Assembly: GCF_023698535.1 (NCBI RefSeq)
Contig: NZ_JALJCL010000015.1
Span: 1-64,000 of the forward strand
Direction: 5' to 3'
Source: Halorientalis regularis
Lineage (GTDB): Archaea; Halobacteriota; Halobacteria; Halobacteriales; Haloarculaceae
Length of the DNA: 64,000 nucleotides
The notes beneath the pieces were generated by a model that was given only the letters and a program-made list of their open reading frames with translations, was not told where the DNA came from and ran no database searches. This document shows, in pieces, positions 46,502 through 55,895 of this stretch; the first letter of the stretch is position 1; every line of letters starts with the position of its first letter. The position numbers and the translations under genes were made by a program.

Positions 46502-48391
46502 TCACTCCTCGGCGGAGAGCGAGGAGACGTGATCGGAGAGGTCAGAGACGGCGCGTTGCTGGCGTTCGGTCTCGGCGACGATGTCCTCGACGGTGCGCTC
46601 GACGGTCTCGGCGCTCTCTCTGGCCTCGTCGACGGTCGCCAGCACCTCCTCGACGGTCGCGGCCTGTTCGTCGTTGGCGTCCGCGACCTCGCCGATCCCG
46701 TCGGCGGCCGCCTCGACCCCCTCCGAAATCTCCTGGAGCGAGGCCACGGCCTCTTGGATGCGCTCGTCGGCGACCTGGATGCGCTCGTGGCTCCGCTGAA
46801 CCTCCTCGACGGTCTCGGCGGTCTGGGCCTGGACGGCCTCGATCTGTTCCGAGATGTCCTGCGTGTGGTGCTGGGTCTCGTCGGCGAGTTCCTTGACCTC
46901 GTCGGCGACGACCGCGAAGCCCTCGCCGGCCTCGCCCGCCCGCGCGGCCTCGATGTTGGCGTTGAGCGCGAGGATGTTCGTCTGTTCGGCGATGTCGGCG
47001 ATTACGTCCGTCACCGCCTCGATCTCGTCCATGTACTCCTCGAGCTCGTTGACCGTCTCGACGAGTTCCCGGCTGGTCTCCAGCACGTCGTCGGTCCGCT
47101 CGCGGGCGGCCCGGCCGGCCGCCTCCCCCTCGTCGGCCTCTTCGAGCGCCTCGTCGGCCGCCGTCGAGACCTGGTTCGCGCTCGACGCCACCTCCTCCAT
47201 CGTCGCGCTGAAGTCCTCCATCTCCTCGGCGACCCGGGAGAGCGCGTCGGTCTGGTCGCTCACCTGCCGGTCGATCTCGTCGGCGGCCTCGGCGGCGGTC
47301 CGGATCGAGTCGGCGAGGTCGGCGGTCCCGTCGCCGACCCGGCCGATCAGCTCCTCGAAGTCGTCGATCATCTCGTTGACCTCCCGGACGATCCGCAGGA
47401 GGTCGTCGTCGAGGTGGTCGCCGTCGTCCTCGAACTCGGCGCGGGCGGTGAAGTCGCCGTCCGACAGCGCCTCAAGCGTCGTACACACCTCCTCGACGAG
47501 CCCCGACAGCGCCTCCTGCCGGTTGATCGCCTCGGACTGGTCCTCGACGAGTTCGAGGACGCCCTGCAGTTCGCCGCCCTCCTCGAAGATGGGCATCGCC
47601 TGGAAGGAGATGTGCTGCTCGGTGCCGTCGGCTTTCTTCATCAGGCTCCGGTCCTCGTAGACGATCCGGTCGCCGAAGGCGTAGCTGTCGTCGATGCGGT
47701 CCACGTCGTACTCCTCGTGGGCGGTCCGGGGCGACTCGACGACCTTGTCCGCGAGCGTGTCGTGGCGCCGCCCGTCGGAGTAGGTCGCCGCCGCGATGCT
47801 CTCCCGGCAGTCCTCGCCCAACTCGGCCGTCTCGTCGAGGTCGAGCTGGTCCGCCGTCGCCTGGTTGTACCCGATCACCGTGTGGTCGGCGTCGATGAGG
47901 AACGTCGAGTAGGGCACGGCGTCCAGCAGGTCGTGGAGGCCGATCCCCGGGACCGGCCCGTCGGTCGCGGCCGCCGCGTCGAGCCCGCCCGCGAGTCCCC
48001 CGAGCGCGACGCCGAGGTCCCGCTTGAGCGCGGCCGCGGCCTCGTCGCCACCGTCCACGTCGGCGAAAGCCCGTTCGACCAGCCGGTCGACGAGCGGCTC
48101 GTGGGCCCCGACCAGCGTCGCCGGGTCGACACCGCCGTCGAGCAGGTCCGCGAGGGCCTCGGCCCGGCGGTCCCGCTCGTCGTCGCCGTCGGCCCAGGCC
48201 TCCGCCGACAGCGCGGCCGCGACTTCGTCCGCCCGTTCGTCGTCGAGCGCGTCGTCGGTCGCCCCCGCGACCGCGGTCGGATCGACGCCGACCGCCGTGA
48301 CCCCGTCGATCGCGTCCGACCGGTCACCGGCGCTTCCGTCCCCCGGTTCGGCCGCCAGAGACAGTAACGCGGACAGCGGTTTCCGTGTCAT
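46502..48391 (-). CDS. Soluble methyl-accepting signal transducer with PAS sensor
   Basis: 629 residues, very acidic. No transmembrane helix is seen. Residues about 150-275 form a PAS domain (FLIDADHTVIGYNQATADQLDLDETA; DGTEQHISFQAMPIFEEGGELQGVLELVED). A HAMP-like linker follows, then the MCP coiled coil with the highly conserved hairpin EQTNILALNANIEAARAGEAGEGFAVVADEVKELA near 455-490. It relays a cytoplasmic or redox signal to CheA/CheW. The N-terminal 150 residues are haloarchaea-type without a named domain. Confidence 0.92.
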   Translation of the reverse strand: MTRKPLSALLSLAAEPGDGSAGDRSDAIDGVTAVGVDPTAVAGATDDALDDERADEVAAALSAEAWADGDDERDRRAEALADLLDGGVDPATLVGAHEPLVDRLVERAFADVDGGDEAAAALKRDLGVALGGLAGGLDAAAATDGPVPGIGLHDLLDAVPYSTFLIDADHTVIGYNQATADQLDLDETAELGEDCRESIAAATYSDGRRHDTLADKVVESPRTAHEEYDVDRIDDSYAFGDRIVYEDRSLMKKADGTEQHISFQAMPIFEEGGELQGVLELVEDQSEAINRQEALSGLVEEVCTTLEALSDGDFTARAEFEDDGDHLDDDLLRIVREVNEMIDDFEELIGRVGDGTADLADSIRTAAEAADEIDRQVSDQTDALSRVAEEMEDFSATMEEVASSANQVSTAADEALEEADEGEAAGRAARERTDDVLETSRELVETVNELEEYMDEIEAVTDVIADIAEQTNILALNANIEAARAGEAGEGFAVVADEVKELADETQHHTQDISEQIEAVQAQTAETVEEVQRSHERIQVADERIQEAVASLQEISEGVEAAADGIGEVADANDEQAATVEEVLATVDEARESAETVERTVEDIVAETERQQRAVSDLSDHVSSLSAEE

Positions 48392-48499
48392 ATCCTGTCG
48401 AATCCCCGGGTCTGCATTGAATGATGGGGCTGGTTATCAGGACTGATATTCGATGTCGCATGGCAAAGGTATACCTCCGTTCGCGCCGGGGGTCGAGGC

Positions 48500-49477
48500 A
48501 TGCGACTCGCCAGTTTCGCGGTCGAGACGCCCGTCGGACCGGCCCGACGGGTCGGTGTCGAACACGAGGGGGAACTGCTCGACGTGAACGCCGGCTACGC
48601 GCACGTCCTCGCGATGGACGGCGAGGCCGCGCCCGTCGACCTCGCCGAGACCGTCGCGCCCCCGTCGATGATCGACTTCCTCCGGCGCGGCCAACGCGCC
48701 TTCGACGCCGCCGAGGAGGTGCTGGAGTGGGTGCCCGACGCCGACGCCGACACCGGCCCCGGCGGCGCGCGCCTGCGGTACGAACCGAGTGAGGTCGACC
48801 TGCTGGCCCCGGTTCCCCGCCCCAACTCCCTGCGGGACTTCATGGCCTTCGAGGAACACGTCGCGAACACGATGGGCGAGGTGCCGGACGTGTGGTACGA
48901 CCGCCCGGTCTGTTACAAGGGCAACGCCGACCAGGTCGTCGGCGACGGCGACGTGGTCGAGTGGCCGGCCTACTCGAACCTCTGGGATATCGAACTGGAG
49001 ATCGGCGCGGTGATCGGCCGGCGGGGCACCGGCGTCGACGCCGACGAGGCCGAGGAGTACGTCGCCGGCTACACCCTGTTCAACGACTTCTCGGCCCGCG
49101 ACGAGCAGGGCGAGGAGATGGACGCCAACCTCGGTCCCGCCCGCGGGAAGGACTTCGCCAACGCCTTGGGCCCGTACCTGGTGACCCCCGACGAACTCGA
49201 TCTCCCGAACGCCGACTTCGCCATCGAGGTCACCGACGAGGACGGCGAGACCGAGACCTGGTCGGAGGGGACCGTCGGCGAGATGGAACACTCCTGGGGC
49301 GAGATCCTCGAACACACCTCGGAAGCGGAGACCCTCTACCCGGGCGACGTGCTGGGCAGCGGCACCGTCGGCACGGGCTGTGGGCTGGAGATCGGCGAGT
49401 TCCTCGACGACGGCGACACCGTCGCCATCTCCATCGAGGGGCTGGGCACGCTGGAAAACAGCGTGGTCGAATCCTGA
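48500..49477 (+). CDS. Fumarylacetoacetate hydrolase family protein
   Basis: 325 residues. FAH core: RDFMAFEEHVANTMG, YKGNADQVVGDGDVVEWPAYSNLWDIELEIGAVIGRRG with metal-binding E-x-E, YTLFNDFSARDEQ, GKDFANALGPYLVTPDEL and GTGCGLEIGEFLDDGDTVAISIEGLG. It hydrolyses C-C bonds in beta-diketo acids or related aromatic-catabolism products; the exact substrate is unknown. Divergent from the transducer across about 108 bp. Confidence 0.9.
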   Translation: MRLASFAVETPVGPARRVGVEHEGELLDVNAGYAHVLAMDGEAAPVDLAETVAPPSMIDFLRRGQRAFDAAEEVLEWVPDADADTGPGGARLRYEPSEVDLLAPVPRPNSLRDFMAFEEHVANTMGEVPDVWYDRPVCYKGNADQVVGDGDVVEWPAYSNLWDIELEIGAVIGRRGTGVDADEAEEYVAGYTLFNDFSARDEQGEEMDANLGPARGKDFANALGPYLVTPDELDLPNADFAIEVTDEDGETETWSEGTVGEMEHSWGEILEHTSEAETLYPGDVLGSGTVGTGCGLEIGEFLDDGDTVAISIEGLGTLENSVVES

Positions 49478-49531
49478 CTGGCTGTCGACCGCCATCTGAG
49501 GATTCAAACACCTGGCAGCCAAACGGCCGCC

Positions 49532-50632
49532 ATGGACCCAGAGGACCTCCGTGCCGAGATTCCCGCCGTCGACGACACCGTCTACCTGAACACGGGCGCG
49601 AGCGGCCCCAGTCCGCGTCCGGTGGTCGAGGCTGCGACCGACTTTCTGGAGCGCCACGAGTACGAGGCCCACGCCGCCGGCGAGCCGTACGGCATGGCCT
49701 ACGACGAAATCGGGGCGGCTCGCGACCACGTCGCCGAGTTCGTGGGCGCAGACCCCGCCGATCTGGCCCTGACCAACAGCACGGCCGACGGCATCTCCCG
49801 GATCGCCGCCGCCGTCGACTTCGAACCCGGCGAGACGGTGGCCTACACGGACCTCGAACACCCGGCCGGCATCCTCCCGTGGGAGCGGGCCGCCGACGTG
49901 GCCGGTCTCGACACTCGCGTCCTCGACACCGAGCGCGGCCGCGTCGAGATGGACGCCGTGAAAGAGACCGTCGACGAGGCCAGCCTGCTCTGTGTCAGTT
50001 CGCTCTCCTGGAACTACGGGACCCAGCTGCCGGTCGCCGAGATCGTCGACGTGGCCCACGACGCCGGCACCCGGGTCGTCGTCGACGCGGTCCAGTCGCC
50101 CGGCCAGCACCCCGTCGACGTGGCCGAGTGGGGTGCCGACGCCGTCGCGGGTGCCGGCCACAAGTGGTTGCTCGGCCTCTGGGGTGCGGGCTTCCTGTAC
50201 GTCGATTCGGAGTTCGCCGCCGAACTGGAGCCGCGACGTGCCAGCTACCGCAGCGTCGACGACCCGAGCGCCCCCGGCTGTGACCTCTCGGCCGGCGCAC
50301 AGCAACTGGAGATCGGGACTGTCTCGCCCGCGCCCCACGTCGCGCTCGGGACGGCTATCGACCGGATTCGGGCCGTGGGCCTCGACACCGTGGGCGACCG
50401 GCTCGAGCGGCTCACCGATCGGCTCAAGAAGGGACTGGGAGAGCGGCTTCTTTCGCCCCGCGAATACGAGTCCGGCCTCGTCACCTTCCGCGCCGACGAC
50501 CCCGAGGAGTTGGTCGAGCGCCTGGGCGAGGACGGGGTCGTTATCCGGTCGTTGCCCGACGGGACGGTCCGGGCGTCGATCCACGTGTTCAACACGGCCG
50601 CCGACGTGGACCGGCTCCTCGGGGCGCTCTGA
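49532..50632 (+). CDS. Class V aminotransferase / cysteine desulfurase-like enzyme
   Basis: 366 residues. PLP lysine at K211 in GAGHKWLLG; NTGASGPSPRPVVEAATDFL at the start; SFAxDPADLALTNSTADGISRI; VVVDAVQSPGQHPVDV before the lysine. It is the NifS/Csd-related fold but lacks an obvious C-terminal Cys loop, so desulfurase activity is doubtful; aminotransferase or isopenicillin epimerase-like roles are alternatives. It starts 54 bp after the FAH gene on the same strand. Confidence 0.87.
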   Translation: MDPEDLRAEIPAVDDTVYLNTGASGPSPRPVVEAATDFLERHEYEAHAAGEPYGMAYDEIGAARDHVAEFVGADPADLALTNSTADGISRIAAAVDFEPGETVAYTDLEHPAGILPWERAADVAGLDTRVLDTERGRVEMDAVKETVDEASLLCVSSLSWNYGTQLPVAEIVDVAHDAGTRVVVDAVQSPGQHPVDVAEWGADAVAGAGHKWLLGLWGAGFLYVDSEFAAELEPRRASYRSVDDPSAPGCDLSAGAQQLEIGTVSPAPHVALGTAIDRIRAVGLDTVGDRLERLTDRLKKGLGERLLSPREYESGLVTFRADDPEELVERLGEDGVVIRSLPDGTVRASIHVFNTAADVDRLLGAL

Positions 50633-50758
50633 CTGGGTGATCGGATCTGATAATTCGTACCGAATGTTTAATTCCCTCCTGACGCTGGATCAGGTAGAGC
50701 GTACCGGCGGGCGACTCGCGGGGCACGCGGGGGTGGCCTGCCGGCCACGATATTCACT

Positions 50759-53700
50759 ATGGCATCTGACGCGGAGACGGCTTCACGCGAACGGGCACGC
50801 ACAGCGGTTGCCCTCCTGGCCATCGCCGGGTTCGTTCTGGTCGCCCTCGTCCTGCCGGCGGTGGGAGCCGACGCACCCGGGGGGTCGTTACTGCCCGGCA
50901 ACGCCTCCGGCGAGGCGGGATCGGCCGACGGGAGCGGCGCACTCGGCGATGTCCTCGCCGGTCGAGCCGGCGGGTCCGCGGGCGGTGGTGCCGGCGGACA
51001 GGCTTCGCTGGTCGACGGGCTCTTGGGCTCGCTATCGGGGGCCGGCGGGTCGCCCGACTCGGGAGCCGGCAAACAGACCCCCGGTACGGGCGGTGGAAGC
51101 GGCTTCGGCGCGCTCAACCCGGGCCAGCGGACCGGTGTGGGGTCGCAGGGGTCGCCGCTGTCGGACAGCCTCCGGAGCCAGTCCGCCGAACCGCACTTCC
51201 TCGTCCGGAGTTCCGCCGCCACCTACTGGCGGACCGGGGCCTACGCACGGTACACTGGAACCGGCTGGACCGGCCAGGGACGGACGACTCGCGCCGACTG
51301 GCCCCGTAACCCGGGGGTCGCCGCGGACGACCGGCGGACGATCACCCAGCAGTATCGTCTGCTCCAGTCGGCCTCGGCGCTCCCGGCGGCCTGGGAACCG
51401 GTCGACGTGGACGGCCCACGCACCGAGAACGTCCGGATGACCGGCGAAGGCGGCCTGCAGTACAGGGGCGACCGACTCCCGGCGAACTCGACCTACACGG
51501 TGACCAGCGCGGCACCGCCCCGGGACCCCGCCCGACTCCGGACCGCTGGGACCGACTACCCCAACTCGATTCGGGAGCGGTACACCGCCCTCCCCGACTC
51601 GACGCCCGACCGCCTCCGGTCGTTCACCGACGACCTGACGGCCGACACGGAGTCGCCCTACGGCGCGGCCGTCGCCATCGAGCGCTGGCTCGAGGCCAAC
51701 AAGGAGTACTCCCTGAACGCCAGCCACGAGGGCGGGAACGTGGCCGACCAGTTCGTCTTCGAGATGGACCGGGGCTACTGCGAGTACTTCGCCAGCACGA
51801 TGGCGGTCATGCTCCGGACCCAGGACATCCCGGCGCGGTACGTCGTGGGGTACTCGACGGGCGAACCGCGCGCCAACGGGACGTACCTCGTGCGCGCGAT
51901 GAACGCCCACGCCTGGGTCGAGGTGTACATGCCCGACGCGGGCTGGGTGCGCTTTGACCCCACGCCGGGCCGGAGCCGACTGGCCAGCGAGTTCCGCGCC
52001 TACCAGCGCGCCGCCGAGAACGGCAACGCCGAGGCCGCCACCCGCCGGTTCCTCGAATCCGCCAGCCGCGAGGACGGCGGTAACCCCTTCCGCCGGAACG
52101 ATGGCAGGGGGTCGCCCGGCGGCCAGCCGCCGCCCGACGCGCAGTCCGGGACCGGCGACGGTGGCAACGGGACCGACGCGAACGCCACCGAGTTCGCACA
52201 GACGTACAACCACACCGAGTCGGGGAGTCCGGGCGAGTCCTTCGACGTGGACGGCGCGTCGAGCGTGCAGGTGTCGCTGGTGTCCGATCCCGTCCCCGGC
52301 CAGTCCGTCGCCGTCCGCGTCGAGCGCGACGGTGAACCGCTGGCCGATGTGGCGGTCGCATTCAACGACCGACGAGTCGGCACCACCAACGTCTCGGGGC
52401 TGGTCACCGGCACGGTCCCCTTCTCGGCGACACTGGAGGTGACGGTCACGGTCCCCAGCGAGACCGCTGTGTCCGCGGGCAGCGCCGCGCTCGCCCTCGG
52501 AGGGACGACGGGGAGTCCCCGCCAGCGCGTCGCGAACAACGAGACGAACACGACCCGCTCGTTCGACGTACCGACTGACATCGCTGTGGGGATCGACGGC
52601 GACCCCGGCCCCGGCGAGACGGTGACGGTCAACGCGACCATCGCCGGCCGCCCGGTCGCCGGGGCAAACGTGTCGGCCAACGGGACGACCGCCGGCCGGA
52701 CCGACGCCGACGGCCGCCTCGACGTGTCCCTCCCGGTGAGCGAACACGCGTCGGTTCGGGTCGAACGCGGCGAGGCCGCGGGCAACCGGACGCTCGAACT
52801 CGCCAACCTCAGCGTCGATGTGTCGGGCTTTGCCCTCCCCGGACTCGCGGTCACCGTCTCGGTCACCGACGGGGGTGAGCCGGTTTCGGGCACGACGGTC
52901 AGCGTCGGCGAATCGACCGCCAAGACCGGCGCGGACGGGACGGCCAGCGTCTCGCTCCCACTCGCGACCGGGGCCACGGTGACCGTCGAGACACCTGCCG
53001 GCCTCACCGAGACCAAGTCCGTCCAGATGCGGTTCCTGACGGCCGCCCTCGTCTCCCTCTTCGCGCTCGCGGTCCTGACCGGGGCGTCCCTGCTCCGCAA
53101 GCGCGCGGTCGCGGCCGGCCGGTCGTTGCGTGAACAGGTCCGGGTCGCGCTCCACTGGCTCTCTGGCGCGTTCGTCTCTGCACTGGTCGCACTCGCCGTC
53201 CGCGGCGAGGCGCTCCTGGCCGCACTGCCCGCCGTCCTGCGTCGGGTGCGCGAGGCACTCACGACGCTGGCGCACGAACTCGCGGCCGCCGTCCGCGCCC
53301 GTCGGTTCGACTTCGGCCGCCTCCCCGGGCCGCAGGCTCTCCTCGCCCGACTGCTGGCTGCGCTCCGGGGGCTGTTCGCCGGCGTTCGCGACTCGCTGCC
53401 CGGCGGTGAAGGGGCGGTCGAACCCGACGAGTCGGCCGTGACGACAACTGACACGACGCCGGACGAACCGGCGGCCCGCGAACGGGTCCGGCGCGCCTGG
53501 CGGGAGTTCCGCACGCAGGTGCCCGTCGCCGATCACCGGACGAAGACACCCGGCGAACTCGCCCGGGCGGGTGTCGATGCTGGCTTTCCCCGAACCGCCG
53601 TGTGGACGCTCCGGGACGCGATCCGGGACGTGGAGTACGGCCGGCGCGACCCCACCGAGTACGTCGACGACGTGGACGACGCCCGGCGAGAACTGCCGCC

Positions 53701-53800
53701 AGCACCCGACGACGAGCCCGAGAGTGCGACGGCGACCGATGGTGGAGCGCCGGGTGACGCGAGTGACGCGAGCGACCCCGACGGAGGTGACCGGTCGTGA
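50759..53800 (+). CDS. Large transglutaminase-like membrane protein (TgpA/DUF3488 and DUF4129 type)
   Basis: 1013 residues. One N-terminal hydrophobic segment (about 15-38). The transglutaminase core has catalytic C341 (RGYCEYFAS), H384 (NAHAWVE) and D400 (VRFDPTPG). Ig-like repeats about 495-760 (DGEPLADVAVAFNDRRVG and VSGTTVSVGESTAKTGADG) are followed by a helix about 765-785 and a C-terminal DUF4129-like segment (ARERVRRAWREF, PGELARAGVDAGFPRTAVWTLRDAIRDVEYG). It probably acts on the cell surface. First gene of a four-gene run with DUF58 and a MoxR gene converging at its end. Confidence 0.86.
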   Translation: MASDAETASRERARTAVALLAIAGFVLVALVLPAVGADAPGGSLLPGNASGEAGSADGSGALGDVLAGRAGGSAGGGAGGQASLVDGLLGSLSGAGGSPDSGAGKQTPGTGGGSGFGALNPGQRTGVGSQGSPLSDSLRSQSAEPHFLVRSSAATYWRTGAYARYTGTGWTGQGRTTRADWPRNPGVAADDRRTITQQYRLLQSASALPAAWEPVDVDGPRTENVRMTGEGGLQYRGDRLPANSTYTVTSAAPPRDPARLRTAGTDYPNSIRERYTALPDSTPDRLRSFTDDLTADTESPYGAAVAIERWLEANKEYSLNASHEGGNVADQFVFEMDRGYCEYFASTMAVMLRTQDIPARYVVGYSTGEPRANGTYLVRAMNAHAWVEVYMPDAGWVRFDPTPGRSRLASEFRAYQRAAENGNAEAATRRFLESASREDGGNPFRRNDGRGSPGGQPPPDAQSGTGDGGNGTDANATEFAQTYNHTESGSPGESFDVDGASSVQVSLVSDPVPGQSVAVRVERDGEPLADVAVAFNDRRVGTTNVSGLVTGTVPFSATLEVTVTVPSETAVSAGSAALALGGTTGSPRQRVANNETNTTRSFDVPTDIAVGIDGDPGPGETVTVNATIAGRPVAGANVSANGTTAGRTDADGRLDVSLPVSEHASVRVERGEAAGNRTLELANLSVDVSGFALPGLAVTVSVTDGGEPVSGTTVSVGESTAKTGADGTASVSLPLATGATVTVETPAGLTETKSVQMRFLTAALVSLFALAVLTGASLLRKRAVAAGRSLREQVRVALHWLSGAFVSALVALAVRGEALLAALPAVLRRVREALTTLAHELAAAVRARRFDFGRLPGPQALLARLLAALRGLFAGVRDSLPGGEGAVEPDESAVTTTDTTPDEPAARERVRRAWREFRTQVPVADHRTKTPGELARAGVDAGFPRTAVWTLRDAIRDVEYGRRDPTEYVDDVDDARRELPPAPDDEPESATATDGGAPGDASDASDPDGGDRS

Positions 53801-54513
53801 TCTCCCGGACGCGCCTCCTGGTCGGTGCGGCCGGGGTCGCCTTGCTCACTGCGGCCACACTCGTCCTCGCCCCCGGCCTCCTGCCGGTCCCGCGTTCGCA
53901 GTTGACGGCCGCGATGGACGCGCTGACCGGGACGGTCGGGCTGGCCGGCCTCGCGGTCGTCGCCGGGCTGATCGCCGTCGTCCAGGGGCTCTGGTCCTCG
54001 ACGGCGGCGTCACGCCCGCCGCCCCTCCCCGTGGACGGCGACCCCACAGCGCGGGACGTGCCCGGCCCGGTCGTCGGCGAGACCTTCGACGAGCGACTCG
54101 CGGCGGCCCAGCAGGTCGACGGTCGCTCGGCCGACAGCGAGGCGGTCGTCCGCGAGGACCTCCGCCGGTTGGCGACGGACACGTACCAGCGCACCCACCG
54201 ATGTGACTGGGAGACGGCCGCCCGCGCCGTGGAGACGGGAGCCTGGACCGACGACCCCGCCGCCGCGGCCTTCGTCGGGGGTGCCGACGCGCCCGACGTG
54301 CCGCTCCGGCTCTGGTTCAACGATATGCTCAGCGAACACGGTGCCTTCCACCGCCAGACGATCCGGACGTTCCGGGCGATCTACGCGCTCGAAGCCGCGA
54401 CCGACGGTGATGTCGAACAGGCGACCGAGCGGACCTGGACGGCCGACGAGACGACCCCCGAAGCGGCCCCCGAGCGGGGCGGCGCGGGTCAGGACGGGGT
54501 GACCGACGCGTGA
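53797..54513 (+). CDS. Membrane protein of the transglutaminase-DUF58 operon (DUF7269-like)
   Basis: 238 residues. N-terminal hydrophobic segments about 5-24 and 40-60 (LAGLAVVAGLIAVVQGLW); the rest is soluble with DERLAAAQQVDGRSADSEAVVREDLRRLATDTYQR. It overlaps the preceding stop by 4 nt (ATG in GTGATCTC context) and the following DUF58 start by a TGATG junction, so translation is coupled. The family occurs in haloarchaea with DUF58-MoxR modules; function unknown. Confidence 0.75.
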   Translation: MISRTRLLVGAAGVALLTAATLVLAPGLLPVPRSQLTAAMDALTGTVGLAGLAVVAGLIAVVQGLWSSTAASRPPPLPVDGDPTARDVPGPVVGETFDERLAAAQQVDGRSADSEAVVREDLRRLATDTYQRTHRCDWETAARAVETGAWTDDPAAAAFVGGADAPDVPLRLWFNDMLSEHGAFHRQTIRTFRAIYALEAATDGDVEQATERTWTADETTPEAAPERGGAGQDGVTDA

Positions 54514-55895
54514 TGCGAGTCGCCCGCTGGCACGGCGCGCTGGTCGGCGCGCTCTTCGCCAGTGCTCTCGGCCTCTACGTCGGCGACCACGCCTTCTTCC
54601 TGGTCGCGACCATCCCGCTCGCGTACGTCGTCTACGGCCACGTCACCGGTCTCGGGCCGCCGTCACTGGCCATCGAGCGGACGTTCGACGACGAGCAGGT
54701 CGACCCCGGCGATACGGTGACCGTCGAACTCACCGTCGAGAACACCGGCGACCGGCCGATCCCCGACCTCCGGCTGGTCGACGGCGTTCCCGAAGACGTG
54801 GCGGTCGCCGACGGGTCGCCGGCTGGGGCCGTCGCGCTCCGTCCGGACGAGTCGGCTACCGTCTCCTACGCGGTCCGTCCGCCGCGGGGGGCCCACGAGT
54901 TTGGGACCGTCGCGGTCCGGGGCCGCAGTCTCGCCGGGACCGTCACGGGGACGACGACGCTCGCACCCGACGGCGACGAGACCCTTCGCTGTACGACGCT
55001 CCTCGACGAGTTCCCGTTGCAGGACCTGACGACACCGTTCGCCGGCCAGGCCCCGACCGACACCGGCGGCGACGGCATCGAGTTCCACTCGATCCGGGAG
55101 TACCGGCGGGGCGATCCACTCTCGCACGTCGACTGGCGTCGCCTGGCTCGGACGGGCGAACTCGCGACCGTGACGCACCGACAGGAGCGGGCCGCCGCCG
55201 TCGTGTTCGTCGTCGACGACCGACCGGCCGCCCGCTGTCAGCCGCCCCAGGGCGGTCCGTCGGCGCTCGATTACGTCCTCTATGCCGCCTCGCAGGGGCT
55301 GGTGACGCTCACGGCGGAGGGCCACCGGGTCGGCGTCACGACGCTCTCGCCGGGCAACGACCGCGACTGGGTCTCGCCGGGCCGGGGGGCCGCCACCGAG
55401 TCGGCCGCGAACGCCCTCTTCGACCGGGTGCAGGGCGACGGCGCGGACCCGGCCGCGACCGACGCCGCGCGGACGCTCGTGGCTACCGACGGTGCCGGCA
55501 CGGAGGCCACTCAGGCGGGGACCGAGAACGCGTCCGACGCGTCCAGCGCGACCGCCGACTCCGAGGCCACGGCGCTGGGGCTCCGACTCGCGGAGCGGTT
55601 GCCCGCGCACGCGCAGGTCGTTTTCTGTACGCCGCTGGTCGACGACGTGCCGGTCGACGTGGTCGAGACGCTGCTGTCGAACCGGCACGCCGTGACCGTC
55701 CTCAGCCCGAACGTCACCGGGGCCGGCGACGGCCACCATCCCACGCCGGGACAGGCGGTGGTCGACGTCCAGCGCCGGCTTCGGCTGACCGACCTCGAAC
55801 GACTGGGCGTCTCGGCCACCGACTGGCAACCCGGGACACCGCTCCAGGTCGCGCTCGCGGACGTGCTGACGACCACGCGCGGGTGGGACCGATGA
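54513..55895 (+). CDS. DUF58 domain protein
   Basis: 460 residues from ATG 54513. Two hydrophobic segments near the N-terminus (about 8-40), then an Ig-like domain (VTVELTVENTGDRPIPDLRLVDGVP) and the DUF58 motif FHSIREYRRGDPLSHVDWRRLARTGELATVTH with the VWA-like VVFVVDD following. DUF58 proteins work with MoxR AAA ATPases in metal insertion or envelope maturation. Its stop overlaps the ATGA start of the next gene. Confidence 0.9.
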   Translation: MRVARWHGALVGALFASALGLYVGDHAFFLVATIPLAYVVYGHVTGLGPPSLAIERTFDDEQVDPGDTVTVELTVENTGDRPIPDLRLVDGVPEDVAVADGSPAGAVALRPDESATVSYAVRPPRGAHEFGTVAVRGRSLAGTVTGTTTLAPDGDETLRCTTLLDEFPLQDLTTPFAGQAPTDTGGDGIEFHSIREYRRGDPLSHVDWRRLARTGELATVTHRQERAAAVVFVVDDRPAARCQPPQGGPSALDYVLYAASQGLVTLTAEGHRVGVTTLSPGNDRDWVSPGRGAATESAANALFDRVQGDGADPAATDAARTLVATDGAGTEATQAGTENASDASSATADSEATALGLRLAERLPAHAQVVFCTPLVDDVPVDVVETLLSNRHAVTVLSPNVTGAGDGHHPTPGQAVVDVQRRLRLTDLERLGVSATDWQPGTPLQVALADVLTTTRGWDR